This document shows, piece after piece, positions 1-7,969 of a stretch of 64,000 nucleotides of DNA (the stretch's first letter is position 1; each line of letters opens with the position of its first letter). The notes under the pieces were generated by a model that did no database searches, was not told the DNA's origin, and worked only from the letters and a program-made list of their open reading frames with translations. The position numbers were made by a program, and so were the translations under genes. The stretch lies in NCBI RefSeq assembly GCF_009834125.1, contig NZ_CP047146.1:8462501-8526500 (forward strand), written 5' to 3'. This stretch comes from Streptomyces sp. GS7 (GTDB taxonomy: Bacteria; Actinomycetota; Actinomycetes; Streptomycetales; Streptomycetaceae).

Positions 1-1
1 C

Positions 2-970
2 CAGCACCGGTCGGAGGCGCTGTTCTGTGTGGTGGATCTGCACGCGCTGACCGTGGAGCACGATCCGGCGCGGGTCCGGCGGCTCAGCCGGCAGGCGGCG
101 ACGCTGCTGCTGGCGGTGGGGCTGGACCCTGCGCTGTGCACGGTGTTCGTGCAGAGCCATGTGGACGAACATGCGCGGCTGGCGTACCTGATGGAGTGCA
201 CGGCCGGCGTCGGGGAGATGCGGCGGATGGTGCAGTACAAGGAGGAGAGGGAGAGGGAGAAGGGGAAGGGTGCGCGGGGGGAAGAGGAGTGGGGCGGGGG
301 GCGGCTGTCGTTGCTGACGTATCCGGCGCTGATGGCGGCGGACATCCTGGCGTACGGGACGCACGAGGTGCCCGTGGGAGAGGACCAGGCGCAGCATCTG
401 GAGCTGACGCGGAATCTGGCGGAGCGGTTCAACCGGCGGTACGGGCGGGTGTTCGTGGTGCCCAGGGCGACGCATCCCCCGGTGGCCGCGCGGGTGATGG
501 ACCTTCAGGAGCCCACGTCGAAGATGGGGAAGTCGCGGCAGGTCGGTACGGCGGGGATCGTCTATCTGCTGGACGAGCCGGAGACGGTGCGCCGGAAGGT
601 GCTGCGGGCGGTGACGGACGGCGCCGACGGTGTCGTGTACGACCGGGGTGAGCGGCCGGGGGTGGCGAATCTGCTGGAGGTGCTGGCGGCGTGCACGGGG
701 GTGGCCGATCCGGCGGAGCTGGCCGGTTCGTACGGGTCGTACGGGGCGCTGAAGAAGGACGCGGCGGAGGCGGTGGTGGAGCTGCTGCGGCCGGTGCGGG
801 AGCGGCATGCGGAGCTGGCGGCCGATCCCGGGTACGTCGCTGCCGTCCTGCGGGAGGGGGCCGAGCGGGCGCGGGGGATGGCCCGGCCGCGGGTGGATGC
901 GGCGTATGGGGCGGTGGGGTTGATGGCCGCGGAGGGTGAGGAGCGGGGGGAGGGAGAAGCTCGGTGGTGA
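2..970 (+). CDS. trpS: Tryptophanyl-tRNA synthetase, 5' end cut by window
   Basis: Class I aminoacyl-tRNA synthetase that charges tRNA-Trp with tryptophan using ATP. The reading frame is open from base 2, so the true start and the HIGH-type ATP motif lie outside the window. What remains shows the VDLHALTVEHDP segment, the FVQSHVDEHARLAYLMEC helix region, LTYPALMAADILAYGTHEVPVGEDQ (tryptophan pocket) and the KMGKS form of the KMSKS loop near base 525. Between the QYKEE helix and the SLLTYP strand there is a Lys/Arg/Glu/Gly-rich insertion of roughly a dozen residues that looks unlike standard TrpS. Streptomyces often carry two trpS genes, and I cannot tell which this is. It is convergent with proC, the two being separated by a perfect palindrome. 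Confidence 0.95.
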   Translation, partial: QHRSEALFCVVDLHALTVEHDPARVRRLSRQAATLLLAVGLDPALCTVFVQSHVDEHARLAYLMECTAGVGEMRRMVQYKEEREREKGKGARGEEEWGGGRLSLLTYPALMAADILAYGTHEVPVGEDQAQHLELTRNLAERFNRRYGRVFVVPRATHPPVAARVMDLQEPTSKMGKSRQVGTAGIVYLLDEPETVRRKVLRAVTDGADGVVYDRGERPGVANLLEVLAACTGVADPAELAGSYGSYGALKKDAAEAVVELLRPVRERHAELAADPGYVAAVLREGAERARGMARPRVDAAYGAVGLMAAEGEERGEGEARW

Positions 971-971
971 G

Positions 972-1017
972 CCGGCCACAAGCGGCGCGGCCCCGGGGCC
1001 GCGCCGCTTGTGGCCGG
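972..1017. terminator. 46-bp perfect palindrome, bidirectional terminator
   Basis: Two 23-bp arms (972-994 and 995-1017) are exact reverse complements with no spacer. The element sits 1 bp after the trpS stop and about 20 bp before the proC stop, so it serves both convergent genes. It lacks a U-tract, as is common for actinobacterial hairpin terminators. Confidence 0.85.
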
Positions 1018-1038
1018 AGATTCGGTGCCGTTGGCGGG

Positions 1039-1848
1039 TCAGCCGTTGCCGGAGGCCAGTTCGCGGCTGCGGTCGCGGGCGGCCTCCAGGGCGGCGATCA
1101 GGGCGGCGCGCACGCCGTGGTTCTCCAGCTCGCGGATGGCGTTGATGGTGGTGCCCGCGGGAGAGGTGACGTTCTCGCGGAGCTTGACGGGGTGTTCGCC
1201 GCTGTCGCGGAGCATCACGGCGGCGCCGATGGCGGCCTGGACGATCAGGTCGTGGGCCTTGTCGCGGGGCAGGCCGAGCAGGATGCCGGCGTCGGTCATC
1301 GCCTCGACGAGGAAGTAGAAGTAGGCCGGGCCGGAGCCGGAGAGGGCGGTGGCGGCGTCCTGCTGGGACTCCGGGACGCGCAGGGTCTTGCCGACCGTGG
1401 AGAAGATCTCCTCGGTGAGGGTGAGGTGCGCGGCGGTGGCGTGGGTGCCGGCGGAGATGACCGACATCGCCTCGTCGACCAGGGCCGGGGTGTTCGTCAT
1501 GACGCGGACGACCGGGGTGTCCGGTGCCAGCCGCTCCTCGAAGTACGCGGTGGGGATGCCGGCGGCGCCGCTGATGACCAGGCGGTCTGCGGGCACGTGC
1601 GGGGCCAGCTCGGTGAGGAGGGTGCCCATGTCCTGCGGTTTGACGGTGAGGATCAGGGTGTCGGCGGCCTTGGCGGCCTCCGCGTTGCTGACCGCCTCGA
1701 CGCCGTAGCGGCTGCGGAGTTGCTCGGCGCGCTCTTGTCGGCGGGCGGTGACCAGCAGGTCGGAGGGTGCCCAGCCGCCGCGGATCATGCCGCTGAGCAG
1801 GGCTTCGCCGATTTTTCCGGTGCCTAGGACGGCGACCTTCTGGGTCAT
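1039..1848 (-). CDS. proC: Pyrroline-5-carboxylate reductase
   Basis: Catalyses the last step of proline synthesis, NAD(P)H-dependent reduction of 1-pyrroline-5-carboxylate. The 269-aa protein has an N-terminal Rossmann motif VLGTGKIGEALLSG and the C-terminal dimerisation domain with the P5CR signature (GSGPAYFYFLVEAM, then NVTSPAGTTINAI). The start chosen is the ATG at 1848, preceded by a GAGGTG ribosome site; the frame is open further upstream but that part is Pro/His-rich and not family-like. Length is normal. The gene stands alone, convergent with trpS. Confidence 0.95.
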   Translation of the reverse strand: MTQKVAVLGTGKIGEALLSGMIRGGWAPSDLLVTARRQERAEQLRSRYGVEAVSNAEAAKAADTLILTVKPQDMGTLLTELAPHVPADRLVISGAAGIPTAYFEERLAPDTPVVRVMTNTPALVDEAMSVISAGTHATAAHLTLTEEIFSTVGKTLRVPESQQDAATALSGSGPAYFYFLVEAMTDAGILLGLPRDKAHDLIVQAAIGAAVMLRDSGEHPVKLRENVTSPAGTTINAIRELENHGVRAALIAALEAARDRSRELASGNG

Positions 1849-2004
1849 GCGTTCACCTCGCCGGTGGGGCCTGTTCGGTGGGGTCGGGTGGTGTGGCCAT
1901 CCTCGCATCGTCGGCGGGTGGGGGGTGGGGCTGTCCACGGAGCGGGCGGTTCGGGCGGCGGGGCCGCGGTGGCGGGGTGGTGGCCCGTGCCCGGGTGCGG
2001 TCGG

Positions 2005-3732
2005 CTACGGCGTCCGTCGGCGGAGGGTGGCCGCGCCGAGGGTGAGGACGAGCAGCGCGCACGCCGTGACGATGAGGGTGTCGTGGACGAAGGCGGGGGT
2101 GGCGTCGGCGTGGTGGCGGACCTGGTCCATACCGTCCACGGCGTAGGACATGGGGAGGACGTCGGAGAGCGCCTTGAGGGCGGGCTGCATGGTGTCGCGG
2201 GCGGTGAACAGGCCGCAGAGCAGTAGTTGGGGCATCAGAACCGCGGGCATGAACTGGACGGCCTGGAATTCGGAGGCGGCGAAGGCCGAGACGAACAGGC
2301 CGAGGGCGGTGCCGAGGAGCGCGTCGAGGACCGCTACGAGCAGCAGCAGCCAGGGGGACCCGGTGACGTCCAGGCCGAGGAGGCCGATGGACAGGGCGGT
2401 GGCGAGGGCGGACTGGACGATCGCCAGCAGGCCGAAGGCGAGGGCGTAGCCGCCGATCAGGTCGGCCTTCCCCAGGGGCAGCGCGAGCAGGCGCTCCAGG
2501 GTGCCGGAGGTGCGTTCGCGCAGGGTGGCGATGGAGGTCACCAGGAACATCGTGATCATCGGGAAGATGCCGAGGAGCGAGGCGCCGATGCCGTCGAAGG
2601 TGCGCGGGGACGCGTCGAAGACGTAGCGGAGCAGGGCGATCATCGCGCAGGGGACGAGCAGCATCAGGGCGATGGTGCGCGGGTCGTGGCGGAGTTGGCG
2701 CAGGACGCGGGCCGCGGTGGCGGTGGTGCGGGCGGCCGAGGCGCGCCGCCCGGCCGGGCGGCCGGCGTCGGCGTCGGCGTCGGGGTCCGCGTCGGCGTCC
2801 GCGTTGTCGGCGTCGGCGGCAGTCGCGGGTGCAGGTGCGGTTGCGGGTGCGAGCACGGGAGCCGCGTCGACGGGGACCGTTCCCGGCTCCGTCGCCTCAG
2901 GGGTGCGGGGGTCCGGGGTCAGGTCGTGAGGGCCCGCGGCCAGGTGGAGGAACGCCTCCTCCACTGTGGCCGAGTGCGTCCGCGCGCGGAGGGATTCCGG
3001 GGTGCCCTCGGCCAGGAGGCGGCCGTCGCGCAGGAGGAGGAGCCGGTGGCAGCGATCGGCCTCGTCCATGACGTGGGAGGAGACGAGGAGGGTGGTGCCG
3101 CGGGCGGCGAGGGTGTGGAAGAGGTTCCACAGGTCGCGGCGGAGGACGGGGTCCAGGCCGACGGTCGGTTCGTCGAGGACGAGGAGTTCCGGGTCGCCGA
3201 GCAGTGCGACGGCGAGGGAGACGCGGCTGCGCTGGCCGCCTGAGAGGTGCGCGGCCAGGACGTCGGCGTGGTCGGTGAGGTCGACGTCCTCGATGGCGCG
3301 GGTGACGGCCGCCCGGCGTTCGGCGCGGGCGGCCGGGCCCGGTTGGAGCACGGCGGCGAAGTAGTCCAGGTTCTGGCGGACGGTGAGGTCGTCGTAGACG
3401 GACGGGGCCTGGGTGACATAGCCGATGCGGGGGCGCAGGCGGGGGTGGCCGGCGGGGGCGCCGAGGACGTCGAGGGTGCCGGCGACCTTGGCCTGGGTGC
3501 CGGCGATGGCCCGCATGAGGGTCGTCTTGCCGCAGCCGGAGGGGCCCAGGAGGCCGGTGATCTGCCCCTGGGGGACGTCGAAGCCGAGGGCGTCGAGGAC
3601 GGTACGGCCGCCGCGGACGACGGTGAGGCCGTGGGCGTGGACGGCGAGGGAGGGGGCGGGGGCGGTCTCGGGCGGGTCGCCCGCGGTGTCGCGGGCACTG
3701 TCGCGGGCACGGTCGCGCGCGTAATTCACCAT
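2005..3732 (-). CDS. ABC-2 type exporter, ATPase fused to permease
   Basis: A 575-aa half-transporter in one chain. The N-terminal ATPase (about residues 30-250) has Walker A GPSGCGKTT, signature LSGGQRSRVSLA and Walker B LLVLDEPTVGLDP. An acidic linker made largely of Asp-Ala repeats follows (about 300-320). The C-terminal ABC-2 membrane domain (about 340-575) has six predicted hydrophobic segments. This layout is typical of drug or small-molecule efflux; the substrate is unknown. The start lies in an 18-bp palindrome and appears leaderless (see the promoter entry). The N-terminus has an ARDRARDSARD repeat of no known role. Divergent from the M1 peptidase gene. Confidence 0.9.
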   Translation of the reverse strand: MVNYARDRARDSARDTAGDPPETAPAPSLAVHAHGLTVVRGGRTVLDALGFDVPQGQITGLLGPSGCGKTTLMRAIAGTQAKVAGTLDVLGAPAGHPRLRPRIGYVTQAPSVYDDLTVRQNLDYFAAVLQPGPAARAERRAAVTRAIEDVDLTDHADVLAAHLSGGQRSRVSLAVALLGDPELLVLDEPTVGLDPVLRRDLWNLFHTLAARGTTLLVSSHVMDEADRCHRLLLLRDGRLLAEGTPESLRARTHSATVEEAFLHLAAGPHDLTPDPRTPEATEPGTVPVDAAPVLAPATAPAPATAADADNADADADPDADADAGRPAGRRASAARTTATAARVLRQLRHDPRTIALMLLVPCAMIALLRYVFDASPRTFDGIGASLLGIFPMITMFLVTSIATLRERTSGTLERLLALPLGKADLIGGYALAFGLLAIVQSALATALSIGLLGLDVTGSPWLLLLVAVLDALLGTALGLFVSAFAASEFQAVQFMPAVLMPQLLLCGLFTARDTMQPALKALSDVLPMSYAVDGMDQVRHHADATPAFVHDTLIVTACALLVLTLGAATLRRRTP

Positions 3733-3769
3733 GCGGTGAATAATGCGCCGGGGGCAAGCGGAGCGTCAA
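3724..3769 (-). promoter_or_regulatory. Leaderless promoter with operator over the start codon
   Basis: On the minus strand a -35 TTGACG (3764-3769), an 18-bp spacer and a -10 CATTAT (3740-3745) place the transcription start at the ATG (3732). The inverted repeat ATTCACC-N4-GGTGAAT (3724-3741) spans the start codon and touches the -10 box, so a bound repressor would block initiation. No regulator gene is adjacent, so the regulator is unknown. Confidence 0.6.
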
Positions 3770-3824
3770 GACCCGGTTGCGGTGGCATGACGCCCCCTCC
3801 CTGGTGGGCAGCCATTGCACAGCC

Positions 3825-3908
3825 CCACGAAGTCCCCGGTCGACTCCACGAAGCCCCCGGACGACTCCAGGAAGTCCCCGCACCGCTCCACCCGGCCCCG
3901 GCACGGCC
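3825..3908. repeat. Four degenerate 21-bp tandem repeats
   Basis: Units at 3825-3845, 3846-3866, 3867-3887 and 3888-3908 follow the pattern CCACGAAGYCCCCGGNCGACT with growing divergence. The array lies between the divergent exporter and M1 peptidase genes. Twenty-one bp is two helical turns. Confidence 0.75.
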
Positions 3909-4023
3909 CCGACCCGCTCGCCCCGTAATCCACGGAAATAGGCGGTGAGCGGCGTTGGAGTCGAAATGCCCGTAGGGTCGGGGAACTTGTGTCCGTTTTT
4001 TCGTCCCGGCCCTAAGGAGTGCC

Positions 4024-5433
4024 GTGAACCGCCGCCCCCGCCGCTCATGCGGCGCGACCGCCGCGCTCTCCGTAGCCCTGCTGCTGTCCTCCTGTACGGG
4101 CGGCGCGGCGACCGCCAAAGGGGCGGCGGGCAGCGGCGGAGTGGGCGACCCGCTCTTCCCCGCGCTCGGCAACGGCGGTTACCACGTCAGCCATTACGGG
4201 CTCGACCTCGACTACGACGTCGTCCGGCAGCATCTGGACGCCACCGCCGCGATCACCGCCAGGGCCGGCCAGGACCTGCGGTCCTTCCAACTCGACCTCC
4301 AGGGGCTGAAGGTGACCGGCGTGCGGGTCGACGGCCGGACCGCGGACTTCAGCCGCAAGGGGCACAAGCTGACGGTGCGGCCGGCCGCCGGCCTCAAGAA
4401 GGGCGCGACGTTCCGTACGACCGTGGCGTACAGCGGCCGGCCGCAGGAGATGCAGGACGCGGACGGCGCGTGGGAGGGGTGGGTCAGGACCGGCCACGGC
4501 GCGTTCGTCTCCGGGGAGCCCGCCGGCGCGATGACGTGGTTCCCCGGCAACAACCACCCCAGCGACAAGGCCGCGTACGACTTCCGGATCACGGTGCCCA
4601 GCGGCTACACCGCCGTGGCCAACGGGGAGCTGCGCTCGAAGCGGGTCACCGGCGGGCAGACCACGTACGAGTGGCACAGCAAGGAGCCGATGGCCAGTTA
4701 TCTGGCCACCGCCACCATCGGGAAGTTCGACGTCAAGGAGTCGCGTACGCCGCAGGGGCTGCCGGTGTACGTCGCGGTGGACCCGACGGAGGCCAAGGCC
4801 AGCAAGGAGCCGCTGGCGCGGCTGCCGGAGATCCTCAACTGGGAGACCGGGCTGTTCGGCCCGTACCCCTTCTCGTCGGCCGGCGCCATAGTCGACCACA
4901 CGCCGCCCCGGATCGACTGGATCGCGCTGGAGACCCAGACCAAGCCGGTCTACGCCGGGGCGCCGCGCGACATCACCGTGGTGCACGAGACGGCCCACCA
5001 GTGGTTCGGCGACTCGGTGACGCCGAAGACGTGGCAGGACACCTGGCTCAACGAGGGCTTCGCGACCTACACGGAGTGGCTGTGGGAGGAGCACGAGGGC
5101 GGCCGGACGCCGCAGCAGCAGTTCGACCAGCTCTACGACTCCGACGAGGACGACCCGCGCTGGGACTTCCCGCCGGGCGAGCCGGACGAGGCGTCCCAGG
5201 TGACCGCGACGCCCGTCTACGAGCGCGGCGCGATGGTGCTCCAGCAACTGCGGAACGCCGTCGGCGACAAGACGTTCTTCTCGATCCTCAAGGAGTGGCC
5301 CGCCAAGTACCGCCATGCCAACGCCGATACGAAGGACTTCATCGCCTTCTGCCAGGAGCGCACCGACGAGGACCTGACCGACCTCTTCGACGACTGGCTG
5401 TACGGGGAGGGCCGGCCGGACTGGGAGTACTGA
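4024..5433 (+). CDS. M1 family metallopeptidase, lipoprotein
   Basis: Zinc aminopeptidase-type enzyme predicted to act outside the cell. The 469-aa product begins with a lipoprotein signal peptide ending in the lipobox LLLSSC. The N-terminal beta domain is followed by the catalytic domain with HETAH at residues 321-325 and the third zinc ligand Glu344 in NEGFATY. The exopeptidase motif GxMEN is replaced by a diverged ALETQ segment, so the cleavage mode is uncertain. It lacks the large C-terminal domain of PepN-type M1 enzymes, like other short secreted actinobacterial members. The GTG start follows an AAGGAG site at 4013-4018. Confidence 0.9.
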   Translation: MNRRPRRSCGATAALSVALLLSSCTGGAATAKGAAGSGGVGDPLFPALGNGGYHVSHYGLDLDYDVVRQHLDATAAITARAGQDLRSFQLDLQGLKVTGVRVDGRTADFSRKGHKLTVRPAAGLKKGATFRTTVAYSGRPQEMQDADGAWEGWVRTGHGAFVSGEPAGAMTWFPGNNHPSDKAAYDFRITVPSGYTAVANGELRSKRVTGGQTTYEWHSKEPMASYLATATIGKFDVKESRTPQGLPVYVAVDPTEAKASKEPLARLPEILNWETGLFGPYPFSSAGAIVDHTPPRIDWIALETQTKPVYAGAPRDITVVHETAHQWFGDSVTPKTWQDTWLNEGFATYTEWLWEEHEGGRTPQQQFDQLYDSDEDDPRWDFPPGEPDEASQVTATPVYERGAMVLQQLRNAVGDKTFFSILKEWPAKYRHANADTKDFIAFCQERTDEDLTDLFDDWLYGEGRPDWEY

Positions 5434-5498
5434 GGGGTGGGCCACGGACTGACGGTTGGGCCACGGACTGAGGGGTGGGCCACGGACTGACGGTTGGG
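5431..5498. repeat. 38-bp tandem repeat at the M1 gene 3' end
   Basis: A 38-bp unit starting with TGAGGGGTGGG runs 5431-5468 and repeats from 5469. Inside it TGGGCCACGGACTGA occurs three times (5438, 5457, 5476). The stop codon of the M1 peptidase is the TGA of the first unit, so the repeat may have arisen by slippage there. Confidence 0.8.
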
Positions 5499-5506
5499 GG
5501 TACGGA

Positions 5507-5541
5507 GGCCGGGGGGGCACCGAAGGCGGCGCCCCCCGGCC
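5507..5541. terminator. GC hairpin between convergent genes
   Basis: GGCCGGGGGGGC (5507-5518) pairs with GCCCCCCGGCC (5531-5541). It lies between the M1 peptidase and sigma-factor genes and can serve both strands. Confidence 0.7.
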
Positions 5542-5555
5542 CCCTCACTCCCCCG

Positions 5556-6569
5556 TCACTCCCCGAGTTCCAAGTGCCCCAGCTTCTCCGGGTTGATCAC
5601 TGCGTCCACCTCCGTGATCCGCCCGTCGTGCACCGTGAAGGCAAGGACCCCCGGCGGGTACGCCCCCGTCAGGTCGGTGAAGACGAGCCCGGTCGCGCCG
5701 TTGACCTCCCGTACCGCCATCCGCATCGTCGCCGCGTCGAAGCCGCGGGTGAGCAGGCCCCATACGTAGCGGGCGACCTTGTCGCGGCCCAGCACCGGGC
5801 GGCGGGCCGCGGTGACCTTGCCGCCGCCGTCGGAGCGCCAGACCACCTCGGGGTCGAGGGTCTCCATCAGCGCCGCGAAGTCCCCGCCCATCACGGCCCC
5901 CAGGAACGCCTCGACGGTGCGCCGGTGTTCCGTCGGGTCGACGGTGCGGCGCGGTGCCTCGGCACGTACCCGCTTACGGGCGCGCGAGGCCAACTGCCGT
6001 ACCGCATCGGGGGTGCGGCCGACCGCGTCGGCGATCTCCGGGAAGGGGACGGCGAAGACGTCGTGCAGGACGAAGGCGGTGCGCTCGGCCGGGGTGAGCC
6101 GTTCCAGGACGGTCAGCAGCGCCATCCCCACGGACTCGTCGAGGGTCACCCGGTCCTGGGGGTCGCCCGGCGCGGCGGAGCCGCCGGTGCCGGTGCCGAG
6201 GGCACCGCCGGGCGCACCCCCGCCGCCGTCCAGCAGCGGCTCCGGCAGCCACGGCCCCACGTACAGCTCCCGGCGGGCGCGCGCCGAGCCCAGCAGGTCG
6301 TAGCAGATCCGGCTCACCACGGTGGTGAGGAAGCCGCGCGGGCTCGCGATCGGGGGCTCGTCGGGCAGCGCCTGCCAGCGCAACCAGGCTTCCTGGACGG
6401 CGTCATCGGCGTCGCTGACCGTTCCCATGATCCGGTACGCGACGCCCCACAGCCGGGCCCGGTGCTCCTCGAACTGCGCCAGCCGCCGCTCGTCCCGCGC
6501 CCCGTCCGGCCGCCCTCCCGCCGTACCGCCCTCCCGCTCCCCCGCCGTACCGATCCCCTGCTCCGCCAT
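5556..6569 (-). CDS. ECF41-type RNA polymerase sigma factor with SnoaL-like C-terminus
   Basis: Extracytoplasmic-function sigma factor, 337 aa. Sigma region 2 (about residues 25-95, with DADDAVQEAWLRW) and region 4 (about 135-190, LTPAERTAFVLHDVF) are followed by a SnoaL-like domain of about 130 residues. The linker WLPEPL and the C-terminal DGGGKV motif are hallmarks of ECF41, in which the C-terminal domain controls activity instead of a separate anti-sigma factor. ECF41 genes usually sit beside a carboxymuconolactone decarboxylase, oxidoreductase or epimerase gene; none is next to this one. The ATG at 6569 has GGAGCG upstream; the frame extends to 6779 but that part is not family-like. Confidence 0.9.
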   Translation of the reverse strand: MAEQGIGTAGEREGGTAGGRPDGARDERRLAQFEEHRARLWGVAYRIMGTVSDADDAVQEAWLRWQALPDEPPIASPRGFLTTVVSRICYDLLGSARARRELYVGPWLPEPLLDGGGGAPGGALGTGTGGSAAPGDPQDRVTLDESVGMALLTVLERLTPAERTAFVLHDVFAVPFPEIADAVGRTPDAVRQLASRARKRVRAEAPRRTVDPTEHRRTVEAFLGAVMGGDFAALMETLDPEVVWRSDGGGKVTAARRPVLGRDKVARYVWGLLTRGFDAATMRMAVREVNGATGLVFTDLTGAYPPGVLAFTVHDGRITEVDAVINPEKLGHLELGE

Positions 6570-6646
6570 CGCGCGCTCCCCGCTCCCCGCTCTCCCGTGA
6601 CGCCTGCCCGGCAACCGCACCGTGCACCGGCGGCTGCCGCCCTGGG

Positions 6647-6673
6647 GACGACGCGGCGGCCCGAGGTGTGACA
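6647..6673 (-). promoter_or_regulatory. ECF41-consensus promoter upstream of its own sigma gene
   Basis: The minus strand reads TGTCACA (6667-6673), 16 bp, then CGTC (6647-6650). This equals the reported ECF41 promoter motif (TGTCACA-N16-CGTC) as I recall it. It lies about 75 bp upstream of the sigma-factor start, implying autoregulation. Confidence 0.7.
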
Positions 6674-6815
6674 GGAGGACGGCGCGACGGCCCGAGAGGT
6701 GACGGCCCGAGAGCCGACAGTACGACGGAAGCCCGGCGGGTCGGGAGGGAAGGGTCCCGCCCCTCCCGATGCCGGCCAACTCCCGCCGCTACCGCCACTA
6801 CCGCCGCGATCGGCG

Positions 6816-7364
6816 TTACCGGCGCTTCTTCCCCTTCGGCCGGGCCTTCTTCGCCGCCGGGTTGCCCGTACGGGCCCCTCGGCGGCGGGCGTGGCGCTCG
6901 CACGCCGCGTCGTGTTCGGCGCGGTGGAGCTTCTCCCCGGGCGCCTCGACGAGGCTGCGGCAGAAATAGGCGAGCAGCGAGCCGATGAACCCGATGAGCA
7001 TCAGGCTCTGGGCGGATTTGTCGGCCGCGCTCTCGGACGCCGGATCGGGCCGCCGTACGAAACCGTCCCAGGTACGGCGGAAGGCCAGCGCGCTGCACAC
7101 CGCGAAGCCCACCACGACCAGGATGCTCACAAGCGGGCCGACGGCGGCGGTGTCCAGCCCCTGGAACGCGAAGCGCAGCACCAGCGCGCCGGCCGCGGCG
7201 AGCGCCAGCGAGCCGACCGCGACGCCGGCTCGGCGCAGCGCGTAGCCGCCGTCGTGGTGGACCCAGGTGGTCCCGAAGAAACGGATCTCCTCCGGCTCCG
7301 GACCGCCGCCCTCGGGGCCGCGCGCCGGGCCGTCCGGGGACGTCGTCTGCCGCTCGTCGCTCAT
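6816..7364 (-). CDS. Small integral membrane protein
   Basis: Unrecognised 182-aa protein. Three hydrophobic segments are visible (about residues 44-66, 74-94 and 118-136), with a charged N-terminus and a strongly basic tail (KKARPKGKKRR). A similar arrangement is found in many Streptomyces hypothetical membrane proteins. No enzymatic motif is seen. It lies upstream of the sigma factor on the same strand but 246 bp away, with its own probable promoter. Confidence 0.75.
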   Translation of the reverse strand: MSDERQTTSPDGPARGPEGGGPEPEEIRFFGTTWVHHDGGYALRRAGVAVGSLALAAAGALVLRFAFQGLDTAAVGPLVSILVVVGFAVCSALAFRRTWDGFVRRPDPASESAADKSAQSLMLIGFIGSLLAYFCRSLVEAPGEKLHRAEHDAACERHARRRGARTGNPAAKKARPKGKKRR

Positions 7365-7425
7365 GGCACCGATTATCCCCGGGGCAGGCCGCGGCCCCGA
7401 GGGCGGCGGTCCCGCCTACCCCCGC

Positions 7426-7734
7426 TCAGCCCACGCAGCTGGGCGCGACCATGCCGTCACTGCCCGTGTGGACGTAGGTGTCGGAGATGTACTCGCCGGG
7501 CGCGATGTTGTCCCAGATGTCGGAGGTGCCGTACGGGCCGCTGACCCACTGGCCGTGCTGCTGGCAGCGGATCTCGACCTGGGCGCCCGCCGACAGCCGC
7601 CGCACGACCGGGCTGTCGGTGCCGGGGCCCTGGCGGACGTTGACCTGGTAACCCGGCGCGATCGGATACGTCACGCCGCCGGCGAGGGCCTCGCCGACCG
7701 GCTCGGCATAGCCCTGGAAGTCCTGCGTGGTCAT
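7426..7734 (-). CDS. SH3-domain protein
   Basis: A 102-aa protein made almost wholly of a bacterial SH3 (SH3_3-type) fold: NVRQGPGTDSPVVRRL followed by the VEIRCQQHGQWVSG strand pair. Such domains bind cell-wall peptides, but no signal peptide is visible here, so export is unclear. Two cysteines (in IRCQQ and the final PSCVG) may form a disulfide. The ATG at 7734 follows a GGGGGG run. Three 12-bp direct repeats lie just upstream. Confidence 0.75.
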   Translation of the reverse strand: MTTQDFQGYAEPVGEALAGGVTYPIAPGYQVNVRQGPGTDSPVVRRLSAGAQVEIRCQQHGQWVSGPYGTSDIWDNIAPGEYISDTYVHTGSDGMVAPSCVG

Positions 7735-7770
7735 TTCGTGTTCCCCCCGGTGATGGATGTTGTTGGCGGA

Positions 7771-7806
7771 TCCGGTGACGGTTCCGGTGAGAGTTCCGGT
7801 GAGTGT
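7771..7806. repeat. Three 12-bp direct repeats upstream of the SH3 gene
   Basis: TCCGGTGACGGT, TCCGGTGAGAGT and TCCGGTGAGTGT run head to tail, sharing the core TCCGGTGA. A further CCGGTGA lies at 7747. They fall 37-72 bp upstream of the SH3 start, where a regulator could bind. Confidence 0.7.
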
Positions 7807-7969
7807 TGGTTCCGTGCCGGATACCGCTGCCTGCCGTTTGACCGGTGGTCATTCGGCAACCGCACCGCGCACGCTAGCAAGCCTCGTTCGTCTCGTACGA
7901 ACAATCGACTAGGCTCCGCGCGTCGCACCTGCGACCTGATGTGCTGGGGAATGACTCGGGGGTGGAACG

